The position numbers and the translations under genes are program-made. This document shows positions 43,849 to 64,000 of a stretch of DNA of 64,000 nt, piece after piece; within the stretch, counting starts at the first letter, position 1; every line of letters starts with the position of its first letter. This DNA comes from Brevipalpus yothersi (taxonomy: Eukaryota; Arthropoda; Arachnida; Trombidiformes; Tenuipalpidae): the NCBI GenBank assembly GCA_003956705.1, contig QZCP01000839.1, positions 186,001-250,000 on the forward strand, read 5' to 3'. The notes below the pieces were generated by a model that ran no database searches, was not told where the DNA came from, and saw only the letters and a list, made by a program, of their open reading frames with translations.

Positions 43849-46800
43849 TCAACTGGATTTTTTCCCAGGCTTTTCCACATTTTTACGTGAATTGTGTCTG
43901 ATTTTCCTCCTGAAATTTAGATCATTGCTGTAAAGAGGAACATTATATGAGGAAGCTAGAACCTCGACAACTTTTTCGACAAGGGTCGCTCTGTCAATAT
44001 CAGGCATTGGTGCCGATATAATGGCACGAAGTTTCTCCGAATGATAGTATGCACATCTTATTCGGGCTTCTCGTTTTCTATAATCCGAAATGAAATCCTC
44101 AGCAGATTTCACAACCATTCTAATATAATTATACTTATTTACAGATGGATCGACGGCTTGACAGCATTCCAAAATCTTGCGTGTAATTGGTCTGGAAAGA
44201 AAAAAGGAAACAAAGATTTATGATTTTGTTGAGAAAGTGAGTGAAATAGAGATGAGAAAAGAATAACTTACGTATAGAAGAGTCTATCATCAGAATGGGC
44301 ACGCAAATGAACTGATAGTTTTTGGTTTAGGTAATTTTGGAGATCAAGGTGTATAACTAGTAGTGCTCGTTTCTTTAAACGATCAATATTAAACCCACAA
44401 CGGAAAGAGTTTTCTGATACTGATAATAGTTTTCCATCGTACCTTTGCCAAAGATCAAGCAGTTCTGTAGCCAAAATTGCAATACGCCTTAAAATTTTAT
44501 TGACCTTCTTGAAAAGTTCACTTTTCGAAGATATGGAATCGAGTGACTTTTGAACTCTTGATAACTCTGTATTTATGAAATGTTCGATAATTATTAGCAC
44601 CAATCTGCTTTCGGGTCCAACTACAACTTGATCTCCAGAGTCAGATATTACTACGAAAGGAGCACCATTCTTGGAGCCTAGAACCCAGGAAAATTGGAGG
44701 ATTTTTTCCAGAGTATGAGTAATGGGGCGGTATTGAATGTGGATAGAAAGAGCTTCACCAAAATAATGCCAAACACAAGAGCTTTTGATAGAACCATGTC
44801 CTGTTCGACTGAAATTATTGATTGGTAAAGTGTTGTGACTTGGAAATAAAGTTTCATCTCGGCCATTGGGAGCAAAACGACTGAGCTCTAGTATACGATG
44901 ACTTGGAAGCATCTCACATTCAGGGATTGCATGAGATATTTTCACAAATGGTGAGGAAGAACGATGGAGAGAGATTTTCGAAGTGGAAGATGTATCTCTT
45001 TCGGAGAGAGTAGCTGATTTTTCGATCACAATACTTGAGGAAAGTCTCTTTGACACATGCGAAGAGGAGTTTTGTGTATTAATACTCTCCTGGGTATCAT
45101 CTTCACCAGCCGCCACGAAATGAGTTAGATCAGGAATCTGAATACGAAGCTGTGTCTCTGGTTCAGGAATAGCGCGAGATATTTCTACGAATGGTGACGA
45201 AGAACGACCAAGGGAGATTTCAGAGGTCGAAGATGTATCGTTTTCGGAGAGAGAAAATGATTTCGCCGTCAGATTACTTAAAGAAAGGCTCTTCGACACA
45301 TGCGAAGAGGAGTTTTGTGTATTAATACTCTCCTGGGTATCATCTTCACCAGCCGCCACGAAATGAGTTAGATCAGGAATCTGAATACGAAGCTGTGTCT
45401 CAGATTCAGGAATAGCATGAGATATTTCCACAAAAGGTGAGGAAGAACGATGATGAGAGGTCTGAGGAGTCGAGAATGTATCGTTTTCGGAAAGAGCGAA
45501 TGATTTTTCGATGTTTTTACTCGAGGAAAGGCTTTTCGACGCATTAGAAGAGAAGTTTTGTGTATTAATACTTTCCAGAGTATGATCTTCACCAGCCGCC
45601 ACGAAATGTGTTAGATCAGGAATCTGAATACCTTGCTGTGTCTCTGGTTCAGGAGGCGAATGGGATGCTTCTACGAAAGAGCAAGATGCACAAAACGATA
45701 GTTCGATGTTTGTTATGTCCAGAGAAGCCTGATCAGCCTCAGTCACGATTTTGTTGTCACTAAGTTCTTTGAGCGTTGATTGCGAACCAGCCATCGAAAC
45801 AATTGAATCAGCCTTATCGGGTGCGAAAGATTTGTTGTCTACCGCCATGATGACTTCTCCTAACTCAGGCCACTTTTTCTCAGCATTTTCAGTTCGAGGT
45901 GTTAAATTTGAATCATCACATATTGACTTAGAGGAGTTCTGCGTACTAATACTCTCCTGAGTATCATCTTCACCAGCCGCCACGAAATGAGTTAGATCAG
46001 GAATCTGAATACGAAGCTGTGTCTCAGATTCAGGAATAGCATGAGATATTTCCACAAAAGGTGAGGAAGAACGATGAAGTGAGATTTTAGGAGTCGAGAA
46101 TGTATCGTTTTCGGAAAGAGCGAATGATTTTTCGATGTTATTACTCGAGGAAAGGCTTTTCGACGCATTAGAAGAGGAGTTTTGTGTATTAATACTTTCC
46201 AGAGTATGATCTTCACCAGCCGCCACGAAATGTGTTAGATCAGGAATCTGAACACCTTGCTGTGTCTCAGGTTCAGGAATAGCATGAGATATTTTCAGAG
46301 ATGATGACGAAGAACGACGAAGGGAGATTTCAGCGGTCGAAAATGTATCGGTTTTGGAGAGAGCAAATAATTTTTCCATCGAATCACTTGAGGAAAGTCT
46401 CTTCGACAGATGAGAAGAGGAGGTTTGTGTATTAATACTCTCCATAGTATCATTTTCACCAGGATCAATGTGTGTCATGGACATCAGCTCACTTTGGGGT
46501 TGAGAAGGTTGAGATGGTTGAGAGTTGACAACAATTTTCGGAATACTATCCGATTGTGAGTCCAAAGAGAGATCATCATTTGAAAAATACTTTGTTTTGT
46601 TGAGTAGATCATCTCCCGATGATTCTTCATCCATATCATCATTTGGAAAAATTTTCGATGGCTCAACCACACTTTCAGAAGCACTGATATCATTGATGGA
46701 TTGATAAAAAATTCTGGAAGTTCCGTCAGCGAAAACTTCTTGATATTGAATGGTTGAGAAGAAAAGTTTCTTCTTCTTGTTTAGCGGCAGAACAGCATTG

Positions 46801-46889
46801 CTAACACTTTTCAATATCGATGGTCGCTTCCGCTGGCCAACATCCAAACTTGGCAATATCTCGTTCTCTTTCTCATCAAAAGTAGACAT
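43849..46889 (-). CDS. KNL1/Spc105-like protein, copy C, 986 aa
   Basis: Exons 46889-44272 and 44191-43849, with an 80-bp intron in phase 2 exactly as in copy B. The ATG at 46889 is used; the GTG extension is ignored. N-terminus: RPSILKS and KKKKLFF (SILK/RVxF-like PP1 sites). The central array has five clear IPDLTHFVAAGEDxT cores, each followed by ES(I)xTQN and Ser-rich text, plus a final LELSRFAPNGRDE. Units are so similar at DNA level that recent unequal exchange is likely. The C-terminal region shared with copy B contains FRCGFNIDRLKKRALLVIHL. KNL1 scaffolds the spindle checkpoint and links MIS12/NDC80 to BUB proteins; the assignment rests on motif order, not on a search. Confidence 0.62.
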
Positions 46890-46901
46890 ATTACCAATCA
46901 C

Positions 46902-47392
46902 TCTAAAGTTTATTTTGAAACAAATATATTTTTCACTATTTAACTATATAATTTGACGAAAAATCACCCGATCAAATCATAAAACAAACATTCCAAACAC
47001 ACTACAAGTTGTAATTTAAATTTTAAAACCCCAAAACTGATTGGCCATCTATTTATATTGTATTTATACAATTAAATGCTCCTCCCTCTCTTAGGAAGAA
47101 CCAAAAACGCGCCAAACTGCAGCGACATTCTTTCCCATCTTTTTTCGAAAAATAAATCACCTCCAATTTAGATTCGATGTACTAATAACGAAAAAAACAT
47201 ATTTTCAAGGTTGAGCAATAGCACGTTTATTTACAGTAGTTACAAAATTTATCAACAAGCCATGTCAGATGAATTTTGAGGGTATAGGATTTACTCGGAT
47301 ACTCTTTTCTTTCTTTTCACATTATACAATATCTTACAGGGTCACCCATTTTTGATAGAATATATGTATGTATATACTTCAAAAAATGAAGA
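46902..47392. other. Promoter region of copy C and 3' flank of the RhoGAP gene
   Basis: Contains the CCAAT-type element near 47034-47046. Nothing coding. Confidence 0.4.
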
Positions 47393-56835
<9,443 letters not shown>

Positions 56836-56907
56836 CTGAAATCATTGCTACCACCATGTGGTCATCATCAACATGGTCCAGCCTGAGAAGGTCTATTTAC
56901 TGCTACT

Positions 56908-56940
56908 ACCACTACCACTACCACTACCACTACTACTACT
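56908..56940. repeat. (CACTAC)n-type short tandem repeat
   Basis: CACTAC units passing into CTA trinucleotides. Confidence 0.8.
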
Positions 56941-57141
56941 ATATTTTTGGCCCCGAATACCCTGGAATTCGAGGCGATCAAGATTACCGAATCGAATGGT
57001 TCATCTTCCTCCCTCCTTCTCCTCCCACTTTTCGTTCACCATCATAACACAACCGATCCCGCTGTCATCGAATATCGCTTGTTCTTTTCGCTGTCCTCAC
57101 ATCAACATTGTTTTCTCTCTCTTTCTCTTTAAAATTCGACA

Positions 57142-57223
57142 GCATTTCGGATCGAGTTGAGATTGGCGCCAGTATTCATGGTCCGTTATTCGATGAAACG
57201 GGGAAGAAAATTTTCAAAACTAT
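57142..57223 (+). CDS. Exon-like segment on the opposite strand to the RhoGAP gene
   Basis: Bounded by a pyrimidine-rich acceptor (TCGACAG) and a consensus donor (ATC|GTGAGT). One frame reads ISDRVEIGASIHGPLFDETG then KKIFKTI. No neighbouring exon could be linked. It could be a nested gene, a chance pair of sites, or part of a gene outside the window. Confidence 0.3.
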
Positions 57224-57316
57224 CGTGAGTGCCATGTTTCATGCTCACCAATTGGATGAACACAGTGGAGTGAAAGGATAATAGTTGAGAACAAATCAGC
57301 TGAGCCAAGATAGGAA

Positions 57317-57319
<3 letters not shown>

Positions 57320-57395
<76 letters not shown>
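57320..57395. repeat. (GA)n microsatellite
   Basis: About 75 bp of GA dinucleotides. Confidence 0.95.
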
Positions 57396-57397
<2 letters not shown>

Positions 57398-57854
57398 GGC
57401 TAATTTTATATCTCATCATAAACTTAAAACTTCCTCCCGGGAGAGAGAGATAGATATTTTTCCAATAATAGTGATGATTTGGAACGGTAGAGAGAGAGAG
57501 AATCCGTGGCCAAAGCTTATGAAAAAGTTCAAACAAGCGATTCAGTAGTTATTGGTGGACTCAAAATAATACGATCGAGAGGATCGAGAGATAGGCATCC
57601 GAGAGTGTGTGAACGCCATACCTCTAGGGCATTAGTCCGAGAGATCGATGGATAAGAGGAGACAGATTGAGAGATGACAATGAAAGAATTAGCCAAAGTT
57701 GCAGGCTCAGCATACTAGCCAGAAAATCTCACAGCAAAGAGACAAGAGAGAGAAAGTTTCCAGGGAAAGAGAGAGAATACCAAGGCATCTTAAAACAAGA
57801 TCTCTTCACAAGAGAGTACCAAAAGCAACCTTGTCGAAAAATCAGGACGTCCAA

Positions 57855-57888
<34 letters not shown>

Positions 57889-58940
57889 CAATGCTCAATT
57901 CGGACGTATGTACCTGAGAGTAGTAAAAGTGAATAGACCCCTGTGGACTCTAGATTTTCATCTTCTAGAAGTCGGGAAAAAAAATATGGAAAACTGTATG
58001 TGAATATGTGAGAGAGACATGAAGATAGTTTGCAAGCCAGATTTCCGAGACAATCTGATTCCAGATGAATGTTTTACAAGCCTGATTCGGAAGTCTCTGT
58101 GTAAAGAGAGAGAGAGGGACAAGAGAAAGAGAGGCCAAAAATTCTGGTTAGGTCAAAAAAGAGCGCGCCAAGAGAGAAGGGCAACAAAGAGAGAGAGAGA
58201 GAGCGAAAGAGAAAGGTAATCAGCCTTATTTGTTTATGGAACGGAGAGAAAAAAGTGACCTGAGAAAGCGAAATAGATAGAGATAGAGAAAGAGAGAGCC
58301 CACTTTTACTTGCTGACTTAGAAAAAAAATTCAACTTGCAATGACTAGCCTAGAGACCGATCTCAGGCCATGGTGAGGGTTGAGTAGGCGCAGTCTACTA
58401 TATATATGCATACATTCAGTTTCGCTTCTCTTTCGAAAAATGGGAGAGAGAGAGGAGCGATTATTATTATTATAACCCTCAATTATATCCTCTTGATTCC
58501 CAATTGAAAGTGATGATGATAATGACCGAGCTCCGAACTCAAGTGCATGTCCAGAATGCTGCTTATATTACTACTATCTAACTCTCTTTCTCTCTCTTAC
58601 TTGCAGCCTTTCTTTCTCGCCAGATTCACCAGATAGCATAGTACGAAATTAGGATCATCAAGATCATGGCAATTGAAAAGAACAGTTCGCACCAAGGCCG
58701 ATAGCCAACACTCAAAAAAGCAAGAGAGAGAGAGAAAGAAAGGATCGAAAATGGACAACAACAAAGATGGCCAACGGAACTGGTTGGTCTACTGGCCAAG
58801 TGTAAATTGCACTCATCTTTTCTTTCTCTTCCTCTCATCCATCAGATCAAGTGTAGAATATAGCAAGTTCCAAAAAGAGAATCTGATGATGAGCTGGATG
58901 ATAGGGCCCACACCGGCGAATCGGTGTCGCAGTAATCCGA

Positions 58941-58945
<5 letters not shown>

Positions 58946-59000
<55 letters not shown>
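58946..59000. repeat. (CT)n microsatellite
   Basis: About 55 bp of CT dinucleotides. Confidence 0.95.
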
Positions 59001-59003
<3 letters not shown>

Positions 59004-60316
59004 CTTCTCTCTTTTCTCGCTCTCATCTATAACGATTATGATGGCTGCTGACGATCGGACTGATTTGAAGGTAACGACACCAATCGTACGAAAAGTATTT
59101 ATACAGAATGTGCATACCCTACATGAATAGTATTCACATATATTCTATATTCATATCAAATCACATCATCATTGACGAATCGGGTTTCAAATCGATGACC
59201 GAACGACAGAGAATCGAGAACGAATCACTTGTCGGTCAACTTAGCACCTTCTATCACTTCGCGCCAAGAAAGAGAGAGAGAGAAAGAGAAAGAGAGATGG
59301 CCTCGATTTTTCGGCATGGTTTGACGGTCGATCATTTTCGTTAAGAGAGCTGACATAGAGAGAGAGAGAGAGAGACCATCATCATCAATATGATCACCAA
59401 GCTAATTTGACTGTGTGTTTGAACATTCTCTCATTTCCTGGCTCGATGATAAAAAAAGTACCATTCAAGCAACCGAGCAACACTCTTGAATCAAGTGTGT
59501 GTAAACAAAACATTATGATGATGTTCCTTACGCACACACACACACACATACACATAAATATATACACACATGAGTGCGGATTCAAGCAACAACAGGCTCA
59601 AAATATCAATTGTGAAACATTGTGCGGTATACATGTTCATGTACATGTGTATGTGTGTACAGGTATACGTTATATAGCTTTTCCTTTTACTTGCTCTGAT
59701 GATGATGGAGATCAGAGAGAAACAAGGCGATCCTGAACAAAGCGCGCGAATGATGATGATACACATATATGTACATGTACTCTTACGTATTTAGCAAGCA
59801 TGTTTTATTTTGATTGGCCTTCACAAGAGTGAAAAAATACATATCCACTTACACACAACTGGCCGTACACATCGAGTGGGTGGCTCATAGAATGTGAAAA
59901 AAAGAAAAAATATATAATTCAGATCAACATTAAATTGAGTCTAATTGGCCCCATTTGCATGATGCTAAGTGAAAAGGAAAGGGAGAGGCCGGCCTGCAAG
60001 GAGGATGGACCTCAACAAGTGCAAGGATGAGGATGAAGAAGATGAAGATGGAGATGATGATGAAGGAGGAAGGATGCACGATATGGCCAGAAGAAGATGT
60101 TCTCAATCGCACATCTTGCGCTCAAGAGAGAGAGAGAGAGAAGAAAAAAGGAGCACATCAACCTGATTTCAATAGTGACGACCGAAATCAAGAGTAGAAA
60201 TGTTGTGATAAAAAAGATGCCTAAAAGGCTGATAATTTTGTTACGAATGAAAACGAATCAACCAAAAACCCTTGCAGATCAGATGAAAATCAGAAGAGAT
60301 GATGATCGCCTCTTTG

Positions 60317-60318
<2 letters not shown>

Positions 60319-60372
<54 letters not shown>
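60319..60372. repeat. (CT)n microsatellite
   Basis: About 54 bp of CT dinucleotides; two further runs (CT at 60522-60550, GA at 60684-60720) follow within 350 bp. Confidence 0.95.
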
Positions 60373-60378
<6 letters not shown>

Positions 60379-60683
60379 CCTTCGCCAGGTCAATAACGAG
60401 GTCCTCTTTCTCTCTCTTATTTCCTCGATATTCACTGGACCATTCATGGCTATGCATTTTTTGGGAAAGTTATTCAAATTTATCTCTCCAAATCTTGACA
60501 CATGAGATTCCTTTGCCCTGGCCTCTCTCTCTCTCTCTCTCTCTCTCTCGTCACCCCAAGCTCTCTTTCTCAACTAACTATACAGCTCCACCTGAGCAAG
60601 CAATGTGTATGAGCCCCTGAAAAAAGTTTTTTCATGATGATAAACGGAATGAACTTTTTTGGTTCCATGATACAGTCCATCAC

Positions 60684-60723
<40 letters not shown>

Positions 60724-62735
60724 TCCTTCCGCTTCCCGCTCACAACATATACAGACACATACACTTGACAAGAGAATGTGGATGATATTGCCCTTCACTT
60801 GATTGGACTGTATGCGTGAAAAGATCAATCGGACGGAATGCTTACACATACAGAAAATAACATGCAAGAATTCGGAATTTATTGAGGGCAGATACCACAG
60901 ATACTTTTGGTAAACTTGTCCTTTTGGTCTTGGAAAGTATTTTAATGCCGATGAGTTAAACTTATCACTGCTATTACTACTGTTTTGCACAGGAAAGAAG
61001 AGGAGTCAAGAGGAGGTGCTTACGGATGCTCATCATTATCAGTAACATTATATTACCATCAAATAGGATATCACAACAAATAATCCTAGATGAATGATGG
61101 AACAATTCTGAATGATAGCTGAAATGTATCAAAAGCTCTACCTGGAGCATTCTGTTGTTCACATTTTATTCTTTTGTGTGTCTATCAGACGAGGAAAAAA
61201 GAGACTCCTTTCTTGATGATTTTCAGAGCTTAAAGACGATCAGGTTCAAGTATTACTGGTAGCATGAATATGCATGTACAGTTAACAGAATTCAACGTAA
61301 AAGAATCGAAAATAATCAATGAAAGAGAGGAGAAAGAGACGAGTGAGAGACGAGAGAGTATTGAAAACTTTTCAAAAATTGTTTTAATTCAAGGATCAGT
61401 TGGAGATGATTGAAAATAAATGAATCATCGGCCATCAGATAGAGATAGAGAGGAACCAAATTCATTGAGCCAAATTTTCGAGTGAGTGTATATAATTTGG
61501 GAAAAAGTGTGCCAAATTAATTCAATTTGATTGTGCGGGGGAGTCAAAATCAAATGTATTGAGGCGAAAAGAATTATGTGTGAAATTCGAAAGTCGAACT
61601 AAAACTTTAACCAAAAAAAAGTGTACACACATACAGCTCGATAGTGGCTATTGAGATGGTTCCTTATTCGGTTCAATGGATGGAAAAAATTTTATTTTCG
61701 AAAGAAAAATATACTATCCACTACTACAGTACTAACCTACCTCTTCTTCTTCTTCTCGAGGCTTCAGAGAAGAGTGATGATGATATATACCAAGCATTCT
61801 ATCTATCTTTTCTCCAAAATGAATTCGAAAAGCATGGTTTACGAAGAAAAAAAAAGATTAGTATTTACACAACTCGCACACACATACACATACACATATA
61901 TACAGACAACAAGGTGCTCCTGTTCCGGGTTCCTACTTACGATATATTTAGTTGTATATTATGCGCTTCTCAAACCTTTTCTCAAACACAGCAATCAGAA
62001 ACGGTATGGTTAAATGTTATGGTGGTGGTATGTTTTGCACGAATATTTTTCTCTCTCTCTCTATCTCTTCTTTTTCTTTCCCCAAGCACTACCGTTATAA
62101 ATGAGAAGATAATATAAAAGATTCCCTTTCGTCGAATATTTGGCAAATTCTATTGTTTGATCATTTGGTTCTTATAGGATCGAGGCAATAAGCTGAAAAT
62201 ATCTTCGAAAAAAAATATGCTTCCTCCATACTCATGAACATTCTTACCTGACTATCCAGAAGAAAAAAATTTTCATTCACTCATTCATTCATTCATTCAT
62301 ACGTTCGTTAGTTAGTTTCGTTCGTTTGGTCTTCCATTCATTTAAATGATTAATGGATGATAGTATTCGAAAGCAAAACAGAAAAACAGAAGCTCCGCAA
62401 AATCTGGATTTGCTTCAAGAGAAAGCAAGTTTTTCATGAGAAAAAAATGTCTTCCAATATTCAATTAATTTGAGCTGATTTATACAGACAAAAAAATCAT
62501 CTAATTTGAAACAAAATTTAGCTATAAAAATACTGGATCGATTGATTTATGTGTCAATTTTTATCAGTGAAAGTAATGATAATGATTGGATCAATTTTCA
62601 TTCGAAAACCTGTGTTTCATCATCATAAATTTAGAAATTAGGATCATCAGAAATGCAAGAAAAAACCTTCCAATTCAAGCAAATTTAGTGCTAATGAAAT
62701 TATTGAAAAAAGTTCCAGATCTCAACTGGATTTAT

Positions 62736-63680
62736 ANNNNNNNNNNNNNNNNNNNNNNNNNNNNNNNNNNNNNNNNNNNNNNNNNNNNNNNNNNNNNNNN
62801 NNNNNNNNNNNNNNNNNNNNNNNNNNNNNNNNNNNNNNNNNNNNNNNNNNNNNNNNNNNNNNNNNNNNNNNNNNNNNNNNNNNNNNNNNNNNNNNNNNNN
62901 NNNNNNNNNNNNNNNNNNNNNNNNNNNNNNNNNNNNNNNNNNNNNNNNNNNNNNNNNNNNNNNNNNNNNNNNNNNNNNNNNNNNNNNNNNNNNNNNNNNN
63001 NNNNNNNNNNNNNNNNNNNNNNNNNNNNNNNNNNNNNNNNNNNNNNNNNNNNNNNNNNNNNNNNNNNNNNNNNNNNNNNNNNNNNNNNNNNNNNNNNNNN
63101 NNNNNNNNNNNNNNNNNNNNNNNNNNNNNNNNNNNNNNNNNNNNNNNNNNNNNNNNNNNNNNNNNNNNNNNNNNNNNNNNNNNNNNNNNNNNNNNNNNNN
63201 NNNNNNNNNNNNNNNNNNNNNNNNNNNNNNNNNNNNNNNNNNNNNNNNNNNNNNNNNNNNNNNNNNNNNNNNNNNNNNNNNNNNNNNNNNNNNNNNNNNN
63301 NNNNNNNNNNNNNNNNNNNNNNNNNNNNNNNNNNNNNNNNNNNNNNNNNNNNNNNNNNNNNNNNNNNNNNNNNNNNNNNNNNNNNNNNNNNNNNNNNNNN
63401 NNNNNNNNNNNNNNNNNNNNNNNNNNNNNNNNNNNNNNNNNNNNNNNNNNNNNNNNNNNNNNNNNNNNNNNNNNNNNNNNNNNNNNNNNNNNNNNNNNNN
63501 NNNNNNNNNNNNNNNNNNNNNNNNNNNNNNNNNNNNNNNNNNNNNNNNNNNNNNNNNNNNNNNNNNNNNNNNNNNNNNNNNNNNNNNNNNNNNNNNNNNN
63601 NNNNNNNNNNNNNNNNNNNNNNNNNNNNNNNNNNNNNNNNNNNNNNNNNNNNNNNNNNNNNNNNNNNNNNNNNNNNNNNN
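62736..63680. other. Assembly gap, 945 N
   Basis: Run of N. ORFs reported across it are meaningless. Confidence 1.
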
Positions 63681-64000
63681 GCAAGCCTCTAATCAAGAAA
63701 AGCTAATAAGATTTCTCTCTTGATGAGAATTCTCATCAATTTCTTCTGGACCGACAAGTTATGCCGATAGCAAAGGACCCATGTGAGGAATCAGCCTGCT
63801 CGAAACTCTGATTTCTCCGATCTAAAAACACCGCGAAAGGATTTGTGGAGTGTTGGATGATAAGAATGAGTTGCTTGAGTCGCTTTGTTCTCAGGGAACC
63901 AGGCAGGGAGTCCTGAAATCTACCCAGCACTCGCCCTACCAGGAGGGAGAAAAAATGAAATCATGAATTTCAGAAGTTCTAGCTCTGATCGGGAGTTCTC
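63681..64000. other. Short end segment, nothing assigned
   Basis: Contains a perfect 20-bp palindrome at 63720-63739 (TTGATGAGAATTCTCATCAA). A minus-strand frame (63930-63736, RFQDSLPGSLRTKRLKQL) is open but unrecognised. Confidence 0.4.

Larger units (their letters stand above)
57400..62735. other. Microsatellite-rich intronic or intergenic DNA
   Basis: Holds CT/GA runs at 58946-59000, 60319-60372, 60522-60550 and 60684-60720, CA runs near 59530, and an ATTC run near 62277-62303. Weak exon candidates: plus-strand ATGGCTGCTGACGATCGG ending in TTGAAG|GTAACG near 59067, and a minus-strand segment near 60991-60850 reading SSALKYFPRPKGQVYQKY after a CAAAACAG acceptor. None could be joined into a gene. 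Confidence 0.4.

Noticed and set aside
46890..46901. Upstream extension of copy C (and 42777-42788 for copy B)
   Set aside because: The extension begins at GTG. The conserved ATG shared by all three copies is downstream.
62586..63696. ORFs of 368 and 324 codons
   Set aside because: They consist almost entirely of N.

Overview
The window looks like nuclear DNA of an arthropod. An acariform mite is my best guess, from inference only. It is AT-rich, its genes have short GT-AG introns (often 50-110 bp), and it is full of (GA)n/(CT)n microsatellites. It carries a non-LTR retrotransposon and conserved animal genes (PEX3, a sterol O-acyltransferase, a tandem SCP2-domain protein, an ARHGAP20/TAGAP-like RhoGAP). 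No operon, ribosome binding site, CRISPR array, rRNA or tRNA was seen. Two runs of N (35892-36122 and 62736-63680) and one single N (50085) are assembly gaps.

Layout. Positions 1-3360 (-) hold a long repetitive ORF cut by the window edge. It is copy A of a three-member family that I read as KNL1/Spc105-like kinetochore scaffolds. Copies B (41107-42776) and C (43849-46889) lie 38-46 kb away on the same strand. From about 4.4 to 17.8 kb (-) are scattered, phase-compatible exons of one or more large genes I cannot name. The last exon of that gene was copied together with a KNL1-like copy and now sits, with a stop codon, at 43260-43509.

Positions 19240-21261 (-) encode a six-exon secreted histidine-rich protein, 22904-23197 (-) a small secreted protein, and 24034-25218 (-) PEX3. 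Positions 25511-30761 (-) hold an apparently intact retroelement with an odd order: the endonuclease/reverse transcriptase ORF comes first. It is followed after 3 nt by an Arg-rich ORF that contains a fully nested 283-codon coiled-coil ORF, then by a zinc-finger-like ORF overlapping it by 17 nt.

Positions 32538-34268 (+) encode a sterol O-acyltransferase-like MBOAT enzyme that keeps the catalytic His but lacks the usual FYxDWWN motif. Next to it, 35361-38607 (+) encodes a protein with two SCP2 domains, so two sterol/lipid genes stand side by side. Positions 39589-40902 (+) hold a single-exon tail-anchored protein with three Cys-x-x-Cys-type pairs. From 47393 to at least 56835 (-) lies a RhoGAP gene whose C-terminal tail carries a three-times repeated block; its introns are very rich in microsatellites. 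From 56.8 kb to the end I see introns or intergenic DNA with only weak exon candidates.

The two observations most worth following are the reversed, overlapping ORF layout of the retroelement and the local expansion of KNL1-like genes with very different numbers of MELT-like repeats (about 8, 1 and 6).
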